64,000 nucleotides of DNA, taken from the NCBI RefSeq assembly GCF_900109655.1, contig NZ_FOAT01000006.1:1-64000 (forward strand). Direction: 5' to 3'. The position numbers and the translations under genes were made by a program. The notes under the pieces were generated by a model. That model was not told where the DNA came from and made no database searches. It was given only the letters and a program-made list of their open reading frames with translations. Of the stretch, positions 26,061 to 34,958 are shown piece after piece. This DNA is from Hominimerdicola alba. Its GTDB lineage: Bacteria > Bacillota > Clostridia > Oscillospirales > Ruminococcaceae. Within the stretch, counting starts at the first letter, position 1. Each line of letters opens with the position of its first letter.

Positions 26061-26654
26061 TTACTTGTTGTTTCCCTGATCGTTTCCGCCGAATCTTGCG
26101 CCGCCTGCTGCGCCGTCAACGGGTCGTCTGTTCATAGCCTGTTCGTAGCTGCGCATATATGGGCTGTCCTGTATCGACTTTTTCTGAGCGGTATTATCAG
26201 CGTGGGCTTCTTCGGGCTCGGAGGTCTCGCCTATAGCCGCTTTGATATCGCCTCTGAGGATATCCTCAGCGCTGACAGCTTCGCCTACATTATCCATAGC
26301 ACTGAAATTTGTGCGTTCAGCCAGTTCTTTTTCAAGCTGCTCAACTCTTTCACGGAGCATCTTTATCTCACGCTGTGCCGCTGTTGCCTGATTTCTGGCT
26401 CTGCCCGCGTCGTCAACGTAATCCTTTATCTGTGTGCGGATATTGTCGATATTTCTGTTGGACTGTCCAAGTTCGTCCATGCAGTCAAGGGCTGTGAGTA
26501 CAGCACAGTCAGTGATGGAAAGGCTGGAAAAACGCGCTCTCATATCTTTTATGCGCTTATCCAGAGCTGCCGCCAGTCTTTCGGTGTAGTCCTTGTTTTC
26601 CTCGCTTGTGAGGACATACTCCTTACCCATTATAATTACCTTGTAGGTTGCCAT
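26061..26654 (-). CDS. zapA: Cell division protein ZapA with extended coiled coil
   Basis: 197 aa. The first 90 residues match ZapA (KVIIMGKEYVLTSEENKDY, then AALTALDCMDEL-like helix), a protein that bundles FtsZ. A coiled coil (about 85-125) and an unstructured tail follow. ATG 26654 has AAGGAGG nine bases upstream; the frame is open for ten further codons without a ribosome site. It heads the operon with U32 and dut. Confidence 0.9.
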   Translation of the reverse strand: MATYKVIIMGKEYVLTSEENKDYTERLAAALDKRIKDMRARFSSLSITDCAVLTALDCMDELGQSNRNIDNIRTQIKDYVDDAGRARNQATAAQREIKMLRERVEQLEKELAERTNFSAMDNVGEAVSAEDILRGDIKAAIGETSEPEEAHADNTAQKKSIQDSPYMRSYEQAMNRRPVDGAAGGARFGGNDQGNNK

Positions 26655-26699
26655 ATTGTTTTCCTCCTTGTGAAAAAGAATCAAAATAGTTCACTTTAC

Positions 26700-26728
26700 A
26701 TTATACAACATTTTTCACAAAAAATAAA
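26700..26728 (-). promoter_or_regulatory. Probable promoter of zapA-U32-dut
   Basis: On the minus strand TTTATT, 17-nt spacer, perfect TATAAT; the -35 is weak. Confidence 0.45.
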
Positions 26729-26888
26729 GACCTTTTACAGAAAAAGTTTTTATTTTTTATCCGCTTGTGGAGTGTATATCTCTTGAAGATTCTTTGTGAG
26801 AAGAAGTGTGTATCTGATCTGGGGAATACTGAAATATACAGGACATACAAATACCTCACGAAAATGCTTATCAGCGCGGAGATCATGC

Positions 26889-26924
26889 AAAAAAACGACC
26901 CGGCGTTCTGCTGCGCCGGGTCGT
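26889..26924 (-). terminator. Terminator downstream of the cellulase
   Basis: ACGACCCGGCG (26895-26905) pairs with CGCCGGGTCGT (26914-26924); on the minus strand a T7 run follows. It is about 220 bp beyond the cellulase stop. Confidence 0.8.
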
Positions 26925-27146
26925 TCTCTAGTTTTACGATAGGGGGTTAATAGCGGAATCTTCTTTTGTCCTTCCAAGTTTTTTTGCAAATCTTCCACTA
27001 TGCCGATTATATCATCTTACCGATGATGTTACATCACCCTAAATGATGAGCCCTAATGTAGAATATATCGCCTCAAAATTATGAGAAATATACAATTTTA
27101 TCAAAAATCAACAGCGGACGAAATTGATAGTCCGTGGTTGATGAAA

Positions 27147-28757
27147 TTATGCAACACTCTCATTTGGAAGACGCTTTTTTTGCTTTACGTGAGCTGCTAT
27201 TCGGGTGATATCGGTTGTATTTACCTTGCCGTCACGATTGATGTCGGCAGCCTTGATACGGCTTGCAGACAGTATGTTCTTGCCCTTTGCATGGGCAGCT
27301 GCCAGGGTAAGATCGGTGATGGTTATCGAATTGTCAAAGTTTACATCACCAAGCTTGTAGCCGGAGAGGTTAGATGGGTCGATAGCATATTTAACGGTCG
27401 ATGAACCTTTAAAATTGCCGATGCCCGTAACGGTAACGGAAGCTTCGCCTACATTTCTGCCACCCTTGTATGTGAGTGAGTAATCCTTGCCCTCGGTGAG
27501 CTTTGTACCGCTAAAAGTAACTGTTACGGCAGGCTTGTGCTCATTGCCGTCATAGGTGAAGTATTTCTGTGAAAGAGTTATCTTGCAGTTGCTGATGGTC
27601 TTTTCCTTGGAAGCTTTAACATGACCGTAGCTCTTTATCAGCGCATTGACAACAGGTTCAGCGGTATCGTACCACTGGAGTGTCTTTCTGTTGATATAGC
27701 CGTGACCTTCGCCGTTGTTGTATTTATCAACAGGGGCGTTGTTATCCCAGAGAACTATGGGTATACCCTTGTTCTTAGCCAGGGTAGCATAGCTGTTAGC
27801 CCACTTTACACGCTCGCTGGTGTTGTTCTTGTTTGAAGAGCTGAACTCACCGATAACGACAGCATGACCCTTTGAAAGGTAGATATTGTTGATATCGTTG
27901 AAGAGCTGTTTCAGGTCATTCTCCTGTTTGCTGTCAAATACGTTGGTGGCACCGCTGCCTGTTGTTTTCATGGTGAAATTGTAAGGTGTATAAGCATGGA
28001 TGGATACCATTACGTTAGGGTCATCGGGGATGGTCAGCGCACGCATAGCAGCAGTAGTGGCGCTTGCCGCATAGGTTGGTATCATCAGGCATCTGGTCTT
28101 GTTCTTGCCGCCTGTTGCTCTTACGGTATCGACGAAATCCTTGTCCAGCTTATTGACAACTTCTCTCATTTCGGACGTACCGCCGTCCCATTCGTGAGTT
28201 CCGCCGTAATCTCTGGGCTCGTTCATTCCCTCAAATATGAGGTGACGGTCGTAGTTCTGGAATTCGGTAGCTATCTGCTTCCAGAAAGCTTTCAGTTCCT
28301 TTGAAGCTGCAGAGTAGTTTGCGTTGGTGGGTCTGTTCCACTCATCGTGGTGGACATTGAGTATAACGTAGGTGTCATCAGCTATTGCCCAGTCGACTAC
28401 CTGCTTTACTCTGCTCATCCATGCACTGTCTATCTTGTAGTTAGCGTCTGCATGGGGATACCAGGTCACGGGGATACGGATAGTATTGAAGCCCTTGGCT
28501 TTTACCGCATCGATAAGTTCTTTCGTCGCCTTGGGGTTGCCCCAGTATGTCTCTGACTCAAGCCCCATCTTCTTGTGATTTGTGCCGTCGTGAGCGTCAA
28601 GGGTATTGCCGAGGTTCCAGCCCACACCCATATCAGCTGCTATCTGTGCGGGGGTCATGGATGATACGTCTTGAGCCTGAACACTGACGAAAGGCAGTGA
28701 TGAGAGAGACATAGCACCTGCAGTCACAAGACCCAGAAATTTTTTGATCACTTTCAT
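27147..28757 (-). CDS. Secreted GH5 cellulase with dockerin
   Basis: 536 aa. A signal peptide (cut near VQAQD) is followed by a GH5 (likely subfamily 4) domain: WNLGNTLDA, NVHHDEW, acid/base Glu in FEGMNEPR and nucleophile Glu in VIGEFSS. Then comes an Ig-like MBG-type module (FTYDGNEHKPAVTV ... GNFKGSS). The C-terminal type I-like dockerin has two Ca-binding repeats (GDVNFDNSITITDLT and ADINRDGKVNTTDIT). It cuts internal beta-1,4-glucan bonds outside the cell, and the dockerin should attach it to a cohesin protein. AAAGGAG precedes the ATG. No carbohydrate-binding module is visible. Confidence 0.96.
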   Translation of the reverse strand: MKVIKKFLGLVTAGAMSLSSLPFVSVQAQDVSSMTPAQIAADMGVGWNLGNTLDAHDGTNHKKMGLESETYWGNPKATKELIDAVKAKGFNTIRIPVTWYPHADANYKIDSAWMSRVKQVVDWAIADDTYVILNVHHDEWNRPTNANYSAASKELKAFWKQIATEFQNYDRHLIFEGMNEPRDYGGTHEWDGGTSEMREVVNKLDKDFVDTVRATGGKNKTRCLMIPTYAASATTAAMRALTIPDDPNVMVSIHAYTPYNFTMKTTGSGATNVFDSKQENDLKQLFNDINNIYLSKGHAVVIGEFSSSNKNNTSERVKWANSYATLAKNKGIPIVLWDNNAPVDKYNNGEGHGYINRKTLQWYDTAEPVVNALIKSYGHVKASKEKTISNCKITLSQKYFTYDGNEHKPAVTVTFSGTKLTEGKDYSLTYKGGRNVGEASVTVTGIGNFKGSSTVKYAIDPSNLSGYKLGDVNFDNSITITDLTLAAAHAKGKNILSASRIKAADINRDGKVNTTDITRIAAHVKQKKRLPNESVA

Positions 28758-28810
28758 AAAAAACTCCTTTCATTTCATCTAATAAAATTATCAGATTATT
28801 ATATATTCAC

Positions 28811-28839
28811 ATTATAACACATATTGCAGACTTTTTCAA
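28811..28839 (-). promoter_or_regulatory. Sigma-A promoter of the cellulase
   Basis: On the minus strand TTGAAA, 17-nt spacer, perfect TATAAT; leader of about 45 nt. Confidence 0.8.
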
Positions 28840-29277
28840 GAAGCAGTATTACTATTTTGTGGATATCCGTTGTGCCGTTTTTACAAGTATCTATTTATTA
28901 AAATATTTAATGCGGAAGCGTTTTATCATTCACCATTATACAGTATGACACGCCGCCTCATATTCCGTAGTAATAGTCGGCGGCTGCCTGCCATCGTGCG
29001 CATAAGTGGGATGATCTTTTGTGTGGGGACGGCGCAGGCATCAGCAGTTTGAACATATGCCTTTCTACTATCAGTGATTTTGGGCAAAAAGTTGTACGTT
29101 TTTGTACAACTCTTGCAGAAATATGTCCGAGTTAAAATATAAAACGTATGTTTGCACAATGTTACAGGTGTAGGGCTGGGCAGTTCGACGAAAAAACGGC
29201 GAACGATGTCAAGAAAAATCACTTGATGATCTGGTTCTTTTTGGGTGGAAAATTTTATCCCTTTTGCACATTGGGTG

Positions 29278-29306
29278 TTGAAAAATATCGGCGGGTGTGG
29301 TATGAT
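29278..29306 (+). promoter_or_regulatory. Sigma-A promoter of the RNA methyltransferase
   Basis: TTGAAA, 17-nt spacer, TATGAT, about 28 bp before the ATG. Confidence 0.75.
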
Positions 29307-29334
29307 GATATAAGTTTGAAAAGGGGGCATATAG

Positions 29335-30144
29335 ATGGGCAGGATAGTTCGAATAAATGATCTTGATACCGAGGGACTGGCACCTTACAGGGATACTGCC
29401 GAGCTCTCGCTGAAAGCGCAGGGTATCTTCGTGGCGGAAAGCCCGAAGGTCATACGCACCGCCCTAGATGCGGGGTATGAGGCGGTCTCTCTGCTTTCGG
29501 ACGAAAAGTACATCACAGGGCAGGCGGCTAATATCGTTGAAAGGGTGGGTGACGTTCCTGTTTTCTCGGCTGACAAGAAACTTCTTGAAGCGATAACAGG
29601 CTTCAAACTGACACAGGGCGTACTCTGCGCCATGAAGCGAAAGACCGAAGACAGTGAGCTCCCGGCGGAGATGCACAGGGTGGTAGTGCTGGAGGATATC
29701 ATGAACCAGACAAACATCGGGGCGGTATTCCGCTCTGCGGCGGCGCTGGGCATTGATGCAGTGTTACTTACCGACGGCTGCAGCGACCCGTTTTTCAGGC
29801 GGACTATCCGCGTCAGCATGGGTACGGTGTTTCAGGTGCCCTGGAAGTTCATTGGGCGCTCCGACAGCGGATATATCGATAAACTTCGCGATATTGGATT
29901 TGTCACAGCGGCTATGGCTCTAAGGTCTGATACTGTCAGCATTGAGGACGAACGCCTGAAAAGTGCCGATAAGCTGGCGATAGTCCTTGGTACCGAGGGG
30001 GATGGTCTGAAAACTTCCACCATCGATGAATGTGATATGACCGTAAAAATACCCATGGCTCACGGCGTTGATTCCCTGAATGTTGCCGCCGCAGGTGCTG
30101 TGGCTTTCTGGGAAATGAGATACAGAGGTGATAAAAATGCCTGA
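29335..30144 (+). CDS. TrmH/SpoU-family RNA 2'-O-methyltransferase
   Basis: 269 aa. The knotted methyltransferase motifs are present in order: motif 1 (NIGAVFRSAAALG), motif 2 (IVLGTEGDGL) and motif 3 (IPMAHGVDSLNVAAAGAV). An N-terminal substrate-binding region precedes them. Whether the target is rRNA or tRNA cannot be told. GGGGG precedes the ATG. The stop overlaps the next methyltransferase gene by 8 bp. Confidence 0.92.
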   Translation: MGRIVRINDLDTEGLAPYRDTAELSLKAQGIFVAESPKVIRTALDAGYEAVSLLSDEKYITGQAANIVERVGDVPVFSADKKLLEAITGFKLTQGVLCAMKRKTEDSELPAEMHRVVVLEDIMNQTNIGAVFRSAAALGIDAVLLTDGCSDPFFRRTIRVSMGTVFQVPWKFIGRSDSGYIDKLRDIGFVTAAMALRSDTVSIEDERLKSADKLAIVLGTEGDGLKTSTIDECDMTVKIPMAHGVDSLNVAAAGAVAFWEMRYRGDKNA

Positions 30145-30772
30145 ACCCTGGGAAGAAATAAGCCTTGCCGACTATGAGAACCATATGAGCCTTGATTCTG
30201 TCGGGCAGCTGCAGGCGCTTGACAGAATCATGAAAGAACAGTTTGCCGCATATCCTGCTAAAACAGCCATGATACTTGGTATCGCAGGGGGCAACGGACT
30301 AAGGCATATCACAGCGGAAGACTTCGATAAGGTCTACGGCGTTGACATCAACCGCGATTATCTGAAAACGGTGTCCGAAAGATACCCCCAGCTTTCGGGG
30401 GTGCTTGAATGTATCCGCACTGATCTTGTGACCGAATCGCACAAACTGCCACACAGCGAACTTCTCATCGCCGACCTGCTGATAGAATACATCGGCTTCG
30501 ATGCATTTATAAAAGCAGTAAAGCAGGTGTCCCCCGAATATGTATCCTGTGTGATACAGATAAATACCGATACCGCAGGCTGGGTCTCGGATTCTCCTTA
30601 TCTTCACGCCTTTGACAGGCTTGACGAAGTCCATCACGAGATAGATACACCATCGCTGATATCTGCCATGGAAAAGGCAGGATATTCCCCTGTTTTAAGT
30701 GTTCTCGAACCTTTGCCCAACGGAAAAGCACTTGAACGTACAGACTTCGCCCGAGAAGTTTTACGTCTATGA
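30137..30772 (+). CDS. Class I SAM-dependent methyltransferase
   Basis: 211 aa. A Rossmann SAM-binding motif is present (ILGIAGGNGLRHI, then an acidic turn VYGVDINRDYL). A helical N-terminal lid and variable C-terminus give no substrate. ATG 30137 follows AGAGGTG; the in-frame GTG at 30128 is less likely. It is coupled to the TrmH-type gene. Confidence 0.85.
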   Translation: MPEPWEEISLADYENHMSLDSVGQLQALDRIMKEQFAAYPAKTAMILGIAGGNGLRHITAEDFDKVYGVDINRDYLKTVSERYPQLSGVLECIRTDLVTESHKLPHSELLIADLLIEYIGFDAFIKAVKQVSPEYVSCVIQINTDTAGWVSDSPYLHAFDRLDEVHHEIDTPSLISAMEKAGYSPVLSVLEPLPNGKALERTDFAREVLRL

Positions 30773-30838
30773 TCCATGTCGACATCAGAAGGATCTGTTT
30801 TTCGTGATTATTTCTGTCATTCGTTAATATTATCACGG

Positions 30839-30867
30839 TTGACAAAAAAGGCGGAATGTGATATAAT
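30839..30867 (+). promoter_or_regulatory. Sigma-A promoter of citrate synthase
   Basis: TTGACA, 17-nt spacer, perfect TATAAT. Confidence 0.88.
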
Positions 30868-30890
30868 TACAGAATATCCAAGGAAAGTGA

Positions 30891-32246
30891 GTGGAAGGAA
30901 TGGTAAATGATACAGCAAGGAAACTGCTCTGTCAGCAGTTTGTGAAAAACAACACTATCGACCCCGGTTACTATGACAAGTACAGAGTCAAGAGAGGTCT
31001 GAGAAATTCCGACGGAACAGGTGTTACTGCGGGTCTTACCAATATTTGCAATGTTCACGGATATGTGGTGAATGAAGGAGAAAAAATGCCGATCGAAGGT
31101 CAGCTGATCTATCGCGGCTACAATATAAACGATCTGGTGGGAAATGCCATTAAGGAGAACCGCTTCGGTTTTGAGGAGATAGTATATCTTCTTCTGCTGG
31201 GTGAGCTCCCCAAAAAGGACGAACTGGCTGCTTTCAGACATATGATAGCAGAGAACCGTCCTCTGCCTGCGGATTTCTTCTCGGATATGATACTCAAAGC
31301 ACCGTCAAAGGATATCATGAACAAGATGTCACGTTCGGTACTGGCGCTTTATTCCTACGATGACAACCCCGAGAACCGTGCCCCCGAGTACGAGATGGCA
31401 ACGGCTATATCCATAATCTCGAAGCTGCCGTACATAATGACACTGGCTTATCAGGTGAAGAAGAGAACATTTGATAACCAGACAATGTTCCTGCACCCGC
31501 TGGATCCCAATCACAGCACTGCTGAGATGATCCTTGCGGCTATTCGTCCTGACAGAAAGTTCACAGATGATGAAGCAAAGCTTCTCGACCTGCTGATGAT
31601 GCTGCACGCTGAACACGGCGGCGGAAACAACTCCACCTTTGCCTGCCGCGTGCTGACTTCTTCGGGTACCGATCCCTACTCTGCATACTCCGCAGCAATA
31701 GGTTCACTGAAAGGACCCAAGCACGGCGGTGCGAATATCAAGGTGTCCGCTATGCAGGACTGCGTAAAGCAGCACGTTTCCAACTGGGACGACGAGGGCG
31801 AGGTAGCTGATTTCCTCACAAAGATACTCAAAAAGGAAGCTTTCGACAAGTCGGGACTTATCTACGGCATGGGTCATGCAGTATATACACTTTCCGACCC
31901 GAGAGCGGTAATACTCAAAGCAAATGCAAAGCGCATGGCTGAGGGTACCGAGTTTGAAAGAGAGTACAGACTCCTTGAGACCATCGAGCGTCTTACTCCC
32001 GAGCTGTTCCTGAAAATAAAGGGCAGCGACAAGGCTATGTGCGCAAATGTCGATATGTATTCAGGCTTCGTTTACAGAATGCTGGGCGTTCCCCAGGATC
32101 TGTTCACTCCTATGTTTGCAGTATCGAGAATGCCCGGCTGGTGCGCTCACCGTTTCGAGGAACTGGTAACAGGCAAGAGGATAATCCGTCCCGCTTATAA
32201 GGCAGTGGCTAAGGAAAGACCTTATATTGCTATAAATGACAGATAA
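30891..32246 (+). CDS. Citrate synthase
   Basis: 451 aa. It has the citrate/2-methylcitrate synthase fold with both active-site His blocks (LHAEHGGGNNS and GPKHGGAN) and the C-terminal SRMPGWCAH segment. It condenses oxaloacetate and acetyl-CoA, probably serving glutamate synthesis in an anaerobe. I keep the GTG start at 30891, with AAGGAAAG six bases upstream; an ATG at 30900 has a purine-rich stretch too close. It stands alone between its promoter and terminator. No aconitase or isocitrate dehydrogenase gene is adjacent, and the 2-methylcitrate reaction cannot be excluded. Confidence 0.94.
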   Translation: MEGMVNDTARKLLCQQFVKNNTIDPGYYDKYRVKRGLRNSDGTGVTAGLTNICNVHGYVVNEGEKMPIEGQLIYRGYNINDLVGNAIKENRFGFEEIVYLLLLGELPKKDELAAFRHMIAENRPLPADFFSDMILKAPSKDIMNKMSRSVLALYSYDDNPENRAPEYEMATAISIISKLPYIMTLAYQVKKRTFDNQTMFLHPLDPNHSTAEMILAAIRPDRKFTDDEAKLLDLLMMLHAEHGGGNNSTFACRVLTSSGTDPYSAYSAAIGSLKGPKHGGANIKVSAMQDCVKQHVSNWDDEGEVADFLTKILKKEAFDKSGLIYGMGHAVYTLSDPRAVILKANAKRMAEGTEFEREYRLLETIERLTPELFLKIKGSDKAMCANVDMYSGFVYRMLGVPQDLFTPMFAVSRMPGWCAHRFEELVTGKRIIRPAYKAVAKERPYIAINDR

Positions 32247-32255
32247 TTAAAAAGC

Positions 32256-32295
32256 AAGTGCGTCCGCGTTTGATCGCAGGCGCACTTTTTGTTTT
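32256..32295 (+). terminator. Terminator of citrate synthase
   Basis: AAGTGCG (32256-32262) pairs with CGCACTT (32281-32287), with partial inner pairing, followed by TTTGTTTTT. Confidence 0.75.
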
Positions 32296-32417
32296 TGAAG
32301 ATTAAATGAGAATGTAAAATGTCGCTTCAAAAGCGACCATATCTCTTTCAGGATGTGTTATCATATAGTCACAGTAAGAAAACCGTGAACCTGAAACACA
32401 TCTGAGGAGGAACAACT

Positions 32418-33059
32418 ATGAAAAAGAATAATAACAACATCACCGAACTAGTATTCGTGCTTGACAGAAGCGGTTCTATGGCAGGACTTGAATCTGATAC
32501 AGTGGGTGGATTCAACTCACTTATCAAAGACCAGAAAAATTCCGAGGGCAAGGCATTTGTGACGACGGTGCTTTTTGATACCGAGTTCATTTACGTGCAT
32601 GATCGCGCAGATATTTCGGAAGTAAAGCCCCTAACCGAAAAGGACTATGTACCCCGTGGCTGTACCGCTCTTCTGGACGCTGTGGGCATGACTATACAGC
32701 ACATCGCAGGGATACATAAGTACGCCCGTCCCGAGGACGTGCCCTCGAAAACCATATTCGTGATAACCACTGACGGCATGGAAAATGCAAGCCGTGAATT
32801 CAGGTATGACACCGTTAAAAAGCTCATCGAAAAGGAGCAGAAAAAATATGGCTGGGAGTTCATATTCCTCGGTGCAAATATCGATGCGGCGGCTACTGCG
32901 GGTTCGATGGGTATAGCGAATGCTTCAAACTATAAAGCCGATGGCAAGGGCACAAGGTTGATGTACGGCGCAGTCGGCAGGGCAGTCAGATGTATGAGAG
33001 AATCAGCACCCCTTGCGGCGGATTGGAATGCAGAAATGGAAGAGGATGCGGCAAGATAA
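32418..33059 (+). CDS. Stand-alone von Willebrand A domain protein
   Basis: 213 aa, essentially one vWA domain with a complete MIDAS: DRSGSM (about residues 16-21), the Thr of the GCTAL loop and Asp in TTDGMEN. It has no signal peptide, so it is cytosolic. It resembles small TerY-like vWA proteins, but no kinase or phosphatase is adjacent. GAGGAGG precedes the ATG. A hairpin (GTCGCT/AGCGAC) at 32321-32337 lies in the leader region. Confidence 0.88.
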   Translation: MKKNNNNITELVFVLDRSGSMAGLESDTVGGFNSLIKDQKNSEGKAFVTTVLFDTEFIYVHDRADISEVKPLTEKDYVPRGCTALLDAVGMTIQHIAGIHKYARPEDVPSKTIFVITTDGMENASREFRYDTVKKLIEKEQKKYGWEFIFLGANIDAAATAGSMGIANASNYKADGKGTRLMYGAVGRAVRCMRESAPLAADWNAEMEEDAAR

Positions 33060-33100
33060 AAAGCAAATTCGCGGAAACAAAGCAGTGTACCAAACAATAG

Positions 33101-33137
33101 AAATCCCCGAAGCGCATATTTACACTTCGGGGAAATT
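33101..33137. terminator. Bidirectional terminator
   Basis: TCCCCGAAG and CTTCGGGGA form a stem between the convergent vWA and metallopeptidase genes, flanked by A- and T-rich bases. Confidence 0.75.
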
Positions 33138-33157
33138 TATATGTCGTAAAAGCGGGC

Positions 33158-33865
33158 TCAATCTTCGCCATCGTCCGAGCGCATACTCCCGCGGAGTTTT
33201 TTCCAGTCAGGACAGTAGCGCCCAACAAGCTCCCAGAAATCAGTGCTGTGATCCATGTGTACAAGGTGTGCGAGCTCGTGAATGCATACATAATCAATGT
33301 GTGCCTTTGAGTAGGCTGCCACTTTGTAGTTTATGGATATGCTGCCGTTTGAACTGCACCTGCCCCAGCTGGCACTGAGATCCTTTACGGTTATCTTTTT
33401 CGGGAAAAGCCCCATCTGCGCAGTGAGCCGCTGCATACTCTCGGTTATCTCGCGGTTTGCCAGCTCAACGATGAAAGTCTGTACCTGCCTGACCATGTAT
33501 TCGCGGTCAACGCTCCCGCAGACGGCTATCAGCAGATTACCGTCCTCGATACGAGGCTTGAAATATCTATCAGACTTTACTGCGGTTATCACCGTTTTCT
33601 GCCCCAGCAGACGTATCTCTTCGCCGTCCTCAAAAGTACGCGGAAGACCCGAGTGCTTTGCGCTTTTTTCGAGATTCAGGTCTATCCATTCGATGTGCTG
33701 TTCGATGAAACTTCGTATCTGCGATACATCAAAACGCTCGGGTACACGGACTGTCAGCCTGCCCTCGTTTATTGCCAGTACTGCATTACGCCGTCTGCCC
33801 CTGTCAAGAGTGAAGTCTATCCGCCTGCCGTCGGAAAGAGTGGTATAGGTGAATATCTTCGCCAT
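33158..33865 (-). CDS. YgjP-type (DUF45) M48-like metallopeptidase
   Basis: 235 aa. The zinc site HELAH (about residues 196-200) follows the family strand SASWGRCSSNGSISIN. The third ligand lies in the later HSTDFWELV segment. The family is presumed proteolytic, but physiological substrates are unknown. Its ATG overlaps the stop of the SH3-domain gene (TAATG), so the two are translationally coupled. Confidence 0.9.
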   Translation of the reverse strand: MAKIFTYTTLSDGRRIDFTLDRGRRRNAVLAINEGRLTVRVPERFDVSQIRSFIEQHIEWIDLNLEKSAKHSGLPRTFEDGEEIRLLGQKTVITAVKSDRYFKPRIEDGNLLIAVCGSVDREYMVRQVQTFIVELANREITESMQRLTAQMGLFPKKITVKDLSASWGRCSSNGSISINYKVAAYSKAHIDYVCIHELAHLVHMDHSTDFWELVGRYCPDWKKLRGSMRSDDGED

Positions 33866-34401
33866 TACTGTTCCCAGGGCGGGAGGACTGTCTGATAATC
33901 GGAGAGATAGTCCTGATAGATGTATCCGGTCAGCTGACCGTCACTGCTTGCAAAAGTTACCTTGACATAGCCGTTGTCCTCGTAACCAAGCACTGTAACA
34001 GAAACGCCGGGGGTCATGCAGACGATATTCTCGGCATCGTTAGATGGCTGTGTGTGGAGATATGCGTACTCGGTGATGTACTTTATGCCATGCTCTTCCG
34101 AAACGGAGGAAGTATCCTCAGCAGCCGATGAAGCGGTATCAGCTGAACTTTCTCCGGAAACAGCAGGAGCGCCGCTTTCGTTGTTATCAGCGGGGGCTGC
34201 GGTTACTGGTTTATCGTTTTTAGTGACCTTGGGTTCGGTGACATTTGTGTTTATAGTAGCGGTGTTCAGTCCATCGGGGGTTTCTGCCGAATTGCTGGCG
34301 AAGACGACCTTGCCGATGATGAAGACCATACATACCACAAATATCCCCGCAACAACGACGGAAGCCACTCCTACTGAACGGACCTTCTTTTCGTTATCCA
34401 T
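33865..34401 (-). CDS. Membrane-anchored SH3b-domain protein
   Basis: 178 aa: a single N-terminal membrane helix (about 9-35), a Ser/Ala/Glu-rich linker of about 70 residues, and a C-terminal bacterial SH3 domain (AYLHTQPSND ... GYVKVTF ... GYIYQDYLS). This suggests an outward-facing cell-wall-binding anchor. ATG 34401 has AAGGAG upstream; the frame is open further upstream without a start signal. Confidence 0.85.
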   Translation of the reverse strand: MDNEKKVRSVGVASVVVAGIFVVCMVFIIGKVVFASNSAETPDGLNTATINTNVTEPKVTKNDKPVTAAPADNNESGAPAVSGESSADTASSAAEDTSSVSEEHGIKYITEYAYLHTQPSNDAENIVCMTPGVSVTVLGYEDNGYVKVTFASSDGQLTGYIYQDYLSDYQTVLPPWEQ

Positions 34402-34435
34402 CAAAATTCTCCTTTGCTTGACTGATGTCTTCACT

Positions 34436-34464
34436 ATTATAATCCATTTAGCGAAGAATGTCAA
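34436..34464 (-). promoter_or_regulatory. Sigma-A promoter of the SH3b/metallopeptidase operon
   Basis: On the minus strand TTGACA, 17-nt spacer, perfect TATAAT. Confidence 0.85.
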
Positions 34465-34531
34465 CACGACGGCGGATATTTGCCGTAAATAGGGCGTAAA
34501 TTTGCTATCGTAAAAAAATTGTGAAAACCCC

Positions 34532-34560
34532 TTGCTTTTTTCTGAAAAGTATGCTATAAT
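34532..34560 (+). promoter_or_regulatory. Extended -10 promoter of secG
   Basis: TTGCTT, 17-nt spacer, TGCTATAAT (extended -10). Confidence 0.8.
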
Positions 34561-34597
34561 GACATAAATAATGTTATCAGTTACGGAGGAGAGTATT

Positions 34598-34855
34598 ATG
34601 AGCCCTATCGAGATAGGTGCAGGTGTTGTGCTTGCATTATGCAGCGTTGTTATCGTATTGGTAGTTCTTATCCAGGAATCCAAGGACGATGGTCTGACTT
34701 CCGCTATCGGCGGCGGCTACAATGATTCGTTCTATGGCAAGAATACAGGCAATACACGCGATGCCAAGCTTAACAGACTGACCAGAAACGCAGCGATCGT
34801 TATGTTCATATTGACCATCGCAGTAAGCGTTATCCACAAATATCTCAGCAAGTAA
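34598..34855 (+). CDS. secG: Preprotein translocase subunit SecG
   Basis: 85 aa with two membrane helices separated by the family loop (LIQESKDDGLTSAIGGG, then FYGKN and DAKLNRLTR). SecG assists SecYEG protein export. ATG 34598 follows GGAGGAG. The rnr gene lies three genes further on, a relaxed version of the secG-rnr-smpB order of Firmicutes. Confidence 0.93.
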   Translation: MSPIEIGAGVVLALCSVVIVLVVLIQESKDDGLTSAIGGGYNDSFYGKNTGNTRDAKLNRLTRNAAIVMFILTIAVSVIHKYLSK

Positions 34856-34911
34856 GCTGTGTATGAAACGGCGGCGGTACGCTGTCGGTGGAAAATCAGT
34901 GGAAAAATATC

Positions 34912-34938
34912 AGCCCTGCCGCAGCGGGGCTTTTTTTC
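34912..34938 (+). terminator. Terminator of secG
   Basis: AGCCCTGC-CGCA-GCGGGGCT hairpin (one G-T pair) followed by seven T residues. Confidence 0.85.
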
Positions 34939-34958
34939 ATGTGGAGGAAATTAAAAAT

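Larger units (their letters stand above)
26655..27146. other. Intergenic region between zapA and the cellulase
   Basis: It contains the zapA promoter candidate and a strong minus-strand terminator. An 82-codon minus-strand frame (26750-26998) runs through the terminator and is not credible. I see no other gene. Confidence 0.6.
28758..29334. other. Divergent intergenic region
   Basis: It holds the cellulase promoter (minus, 28811-28839) and the promoter of the TrmH-type gene (plus, 29278-29306). In between I see several weak inverted repeats (for example TTGTAC..GTACAA near 29092-29110) but no supported gene; short open frames lack ribosome sites. Confidence 0.6.

Noticed and set aside
26750-26998. 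82-codon minus-strand frame upstream of zapA
   Set aside because: It runs through a strong terminator hairpin and has no start signal.
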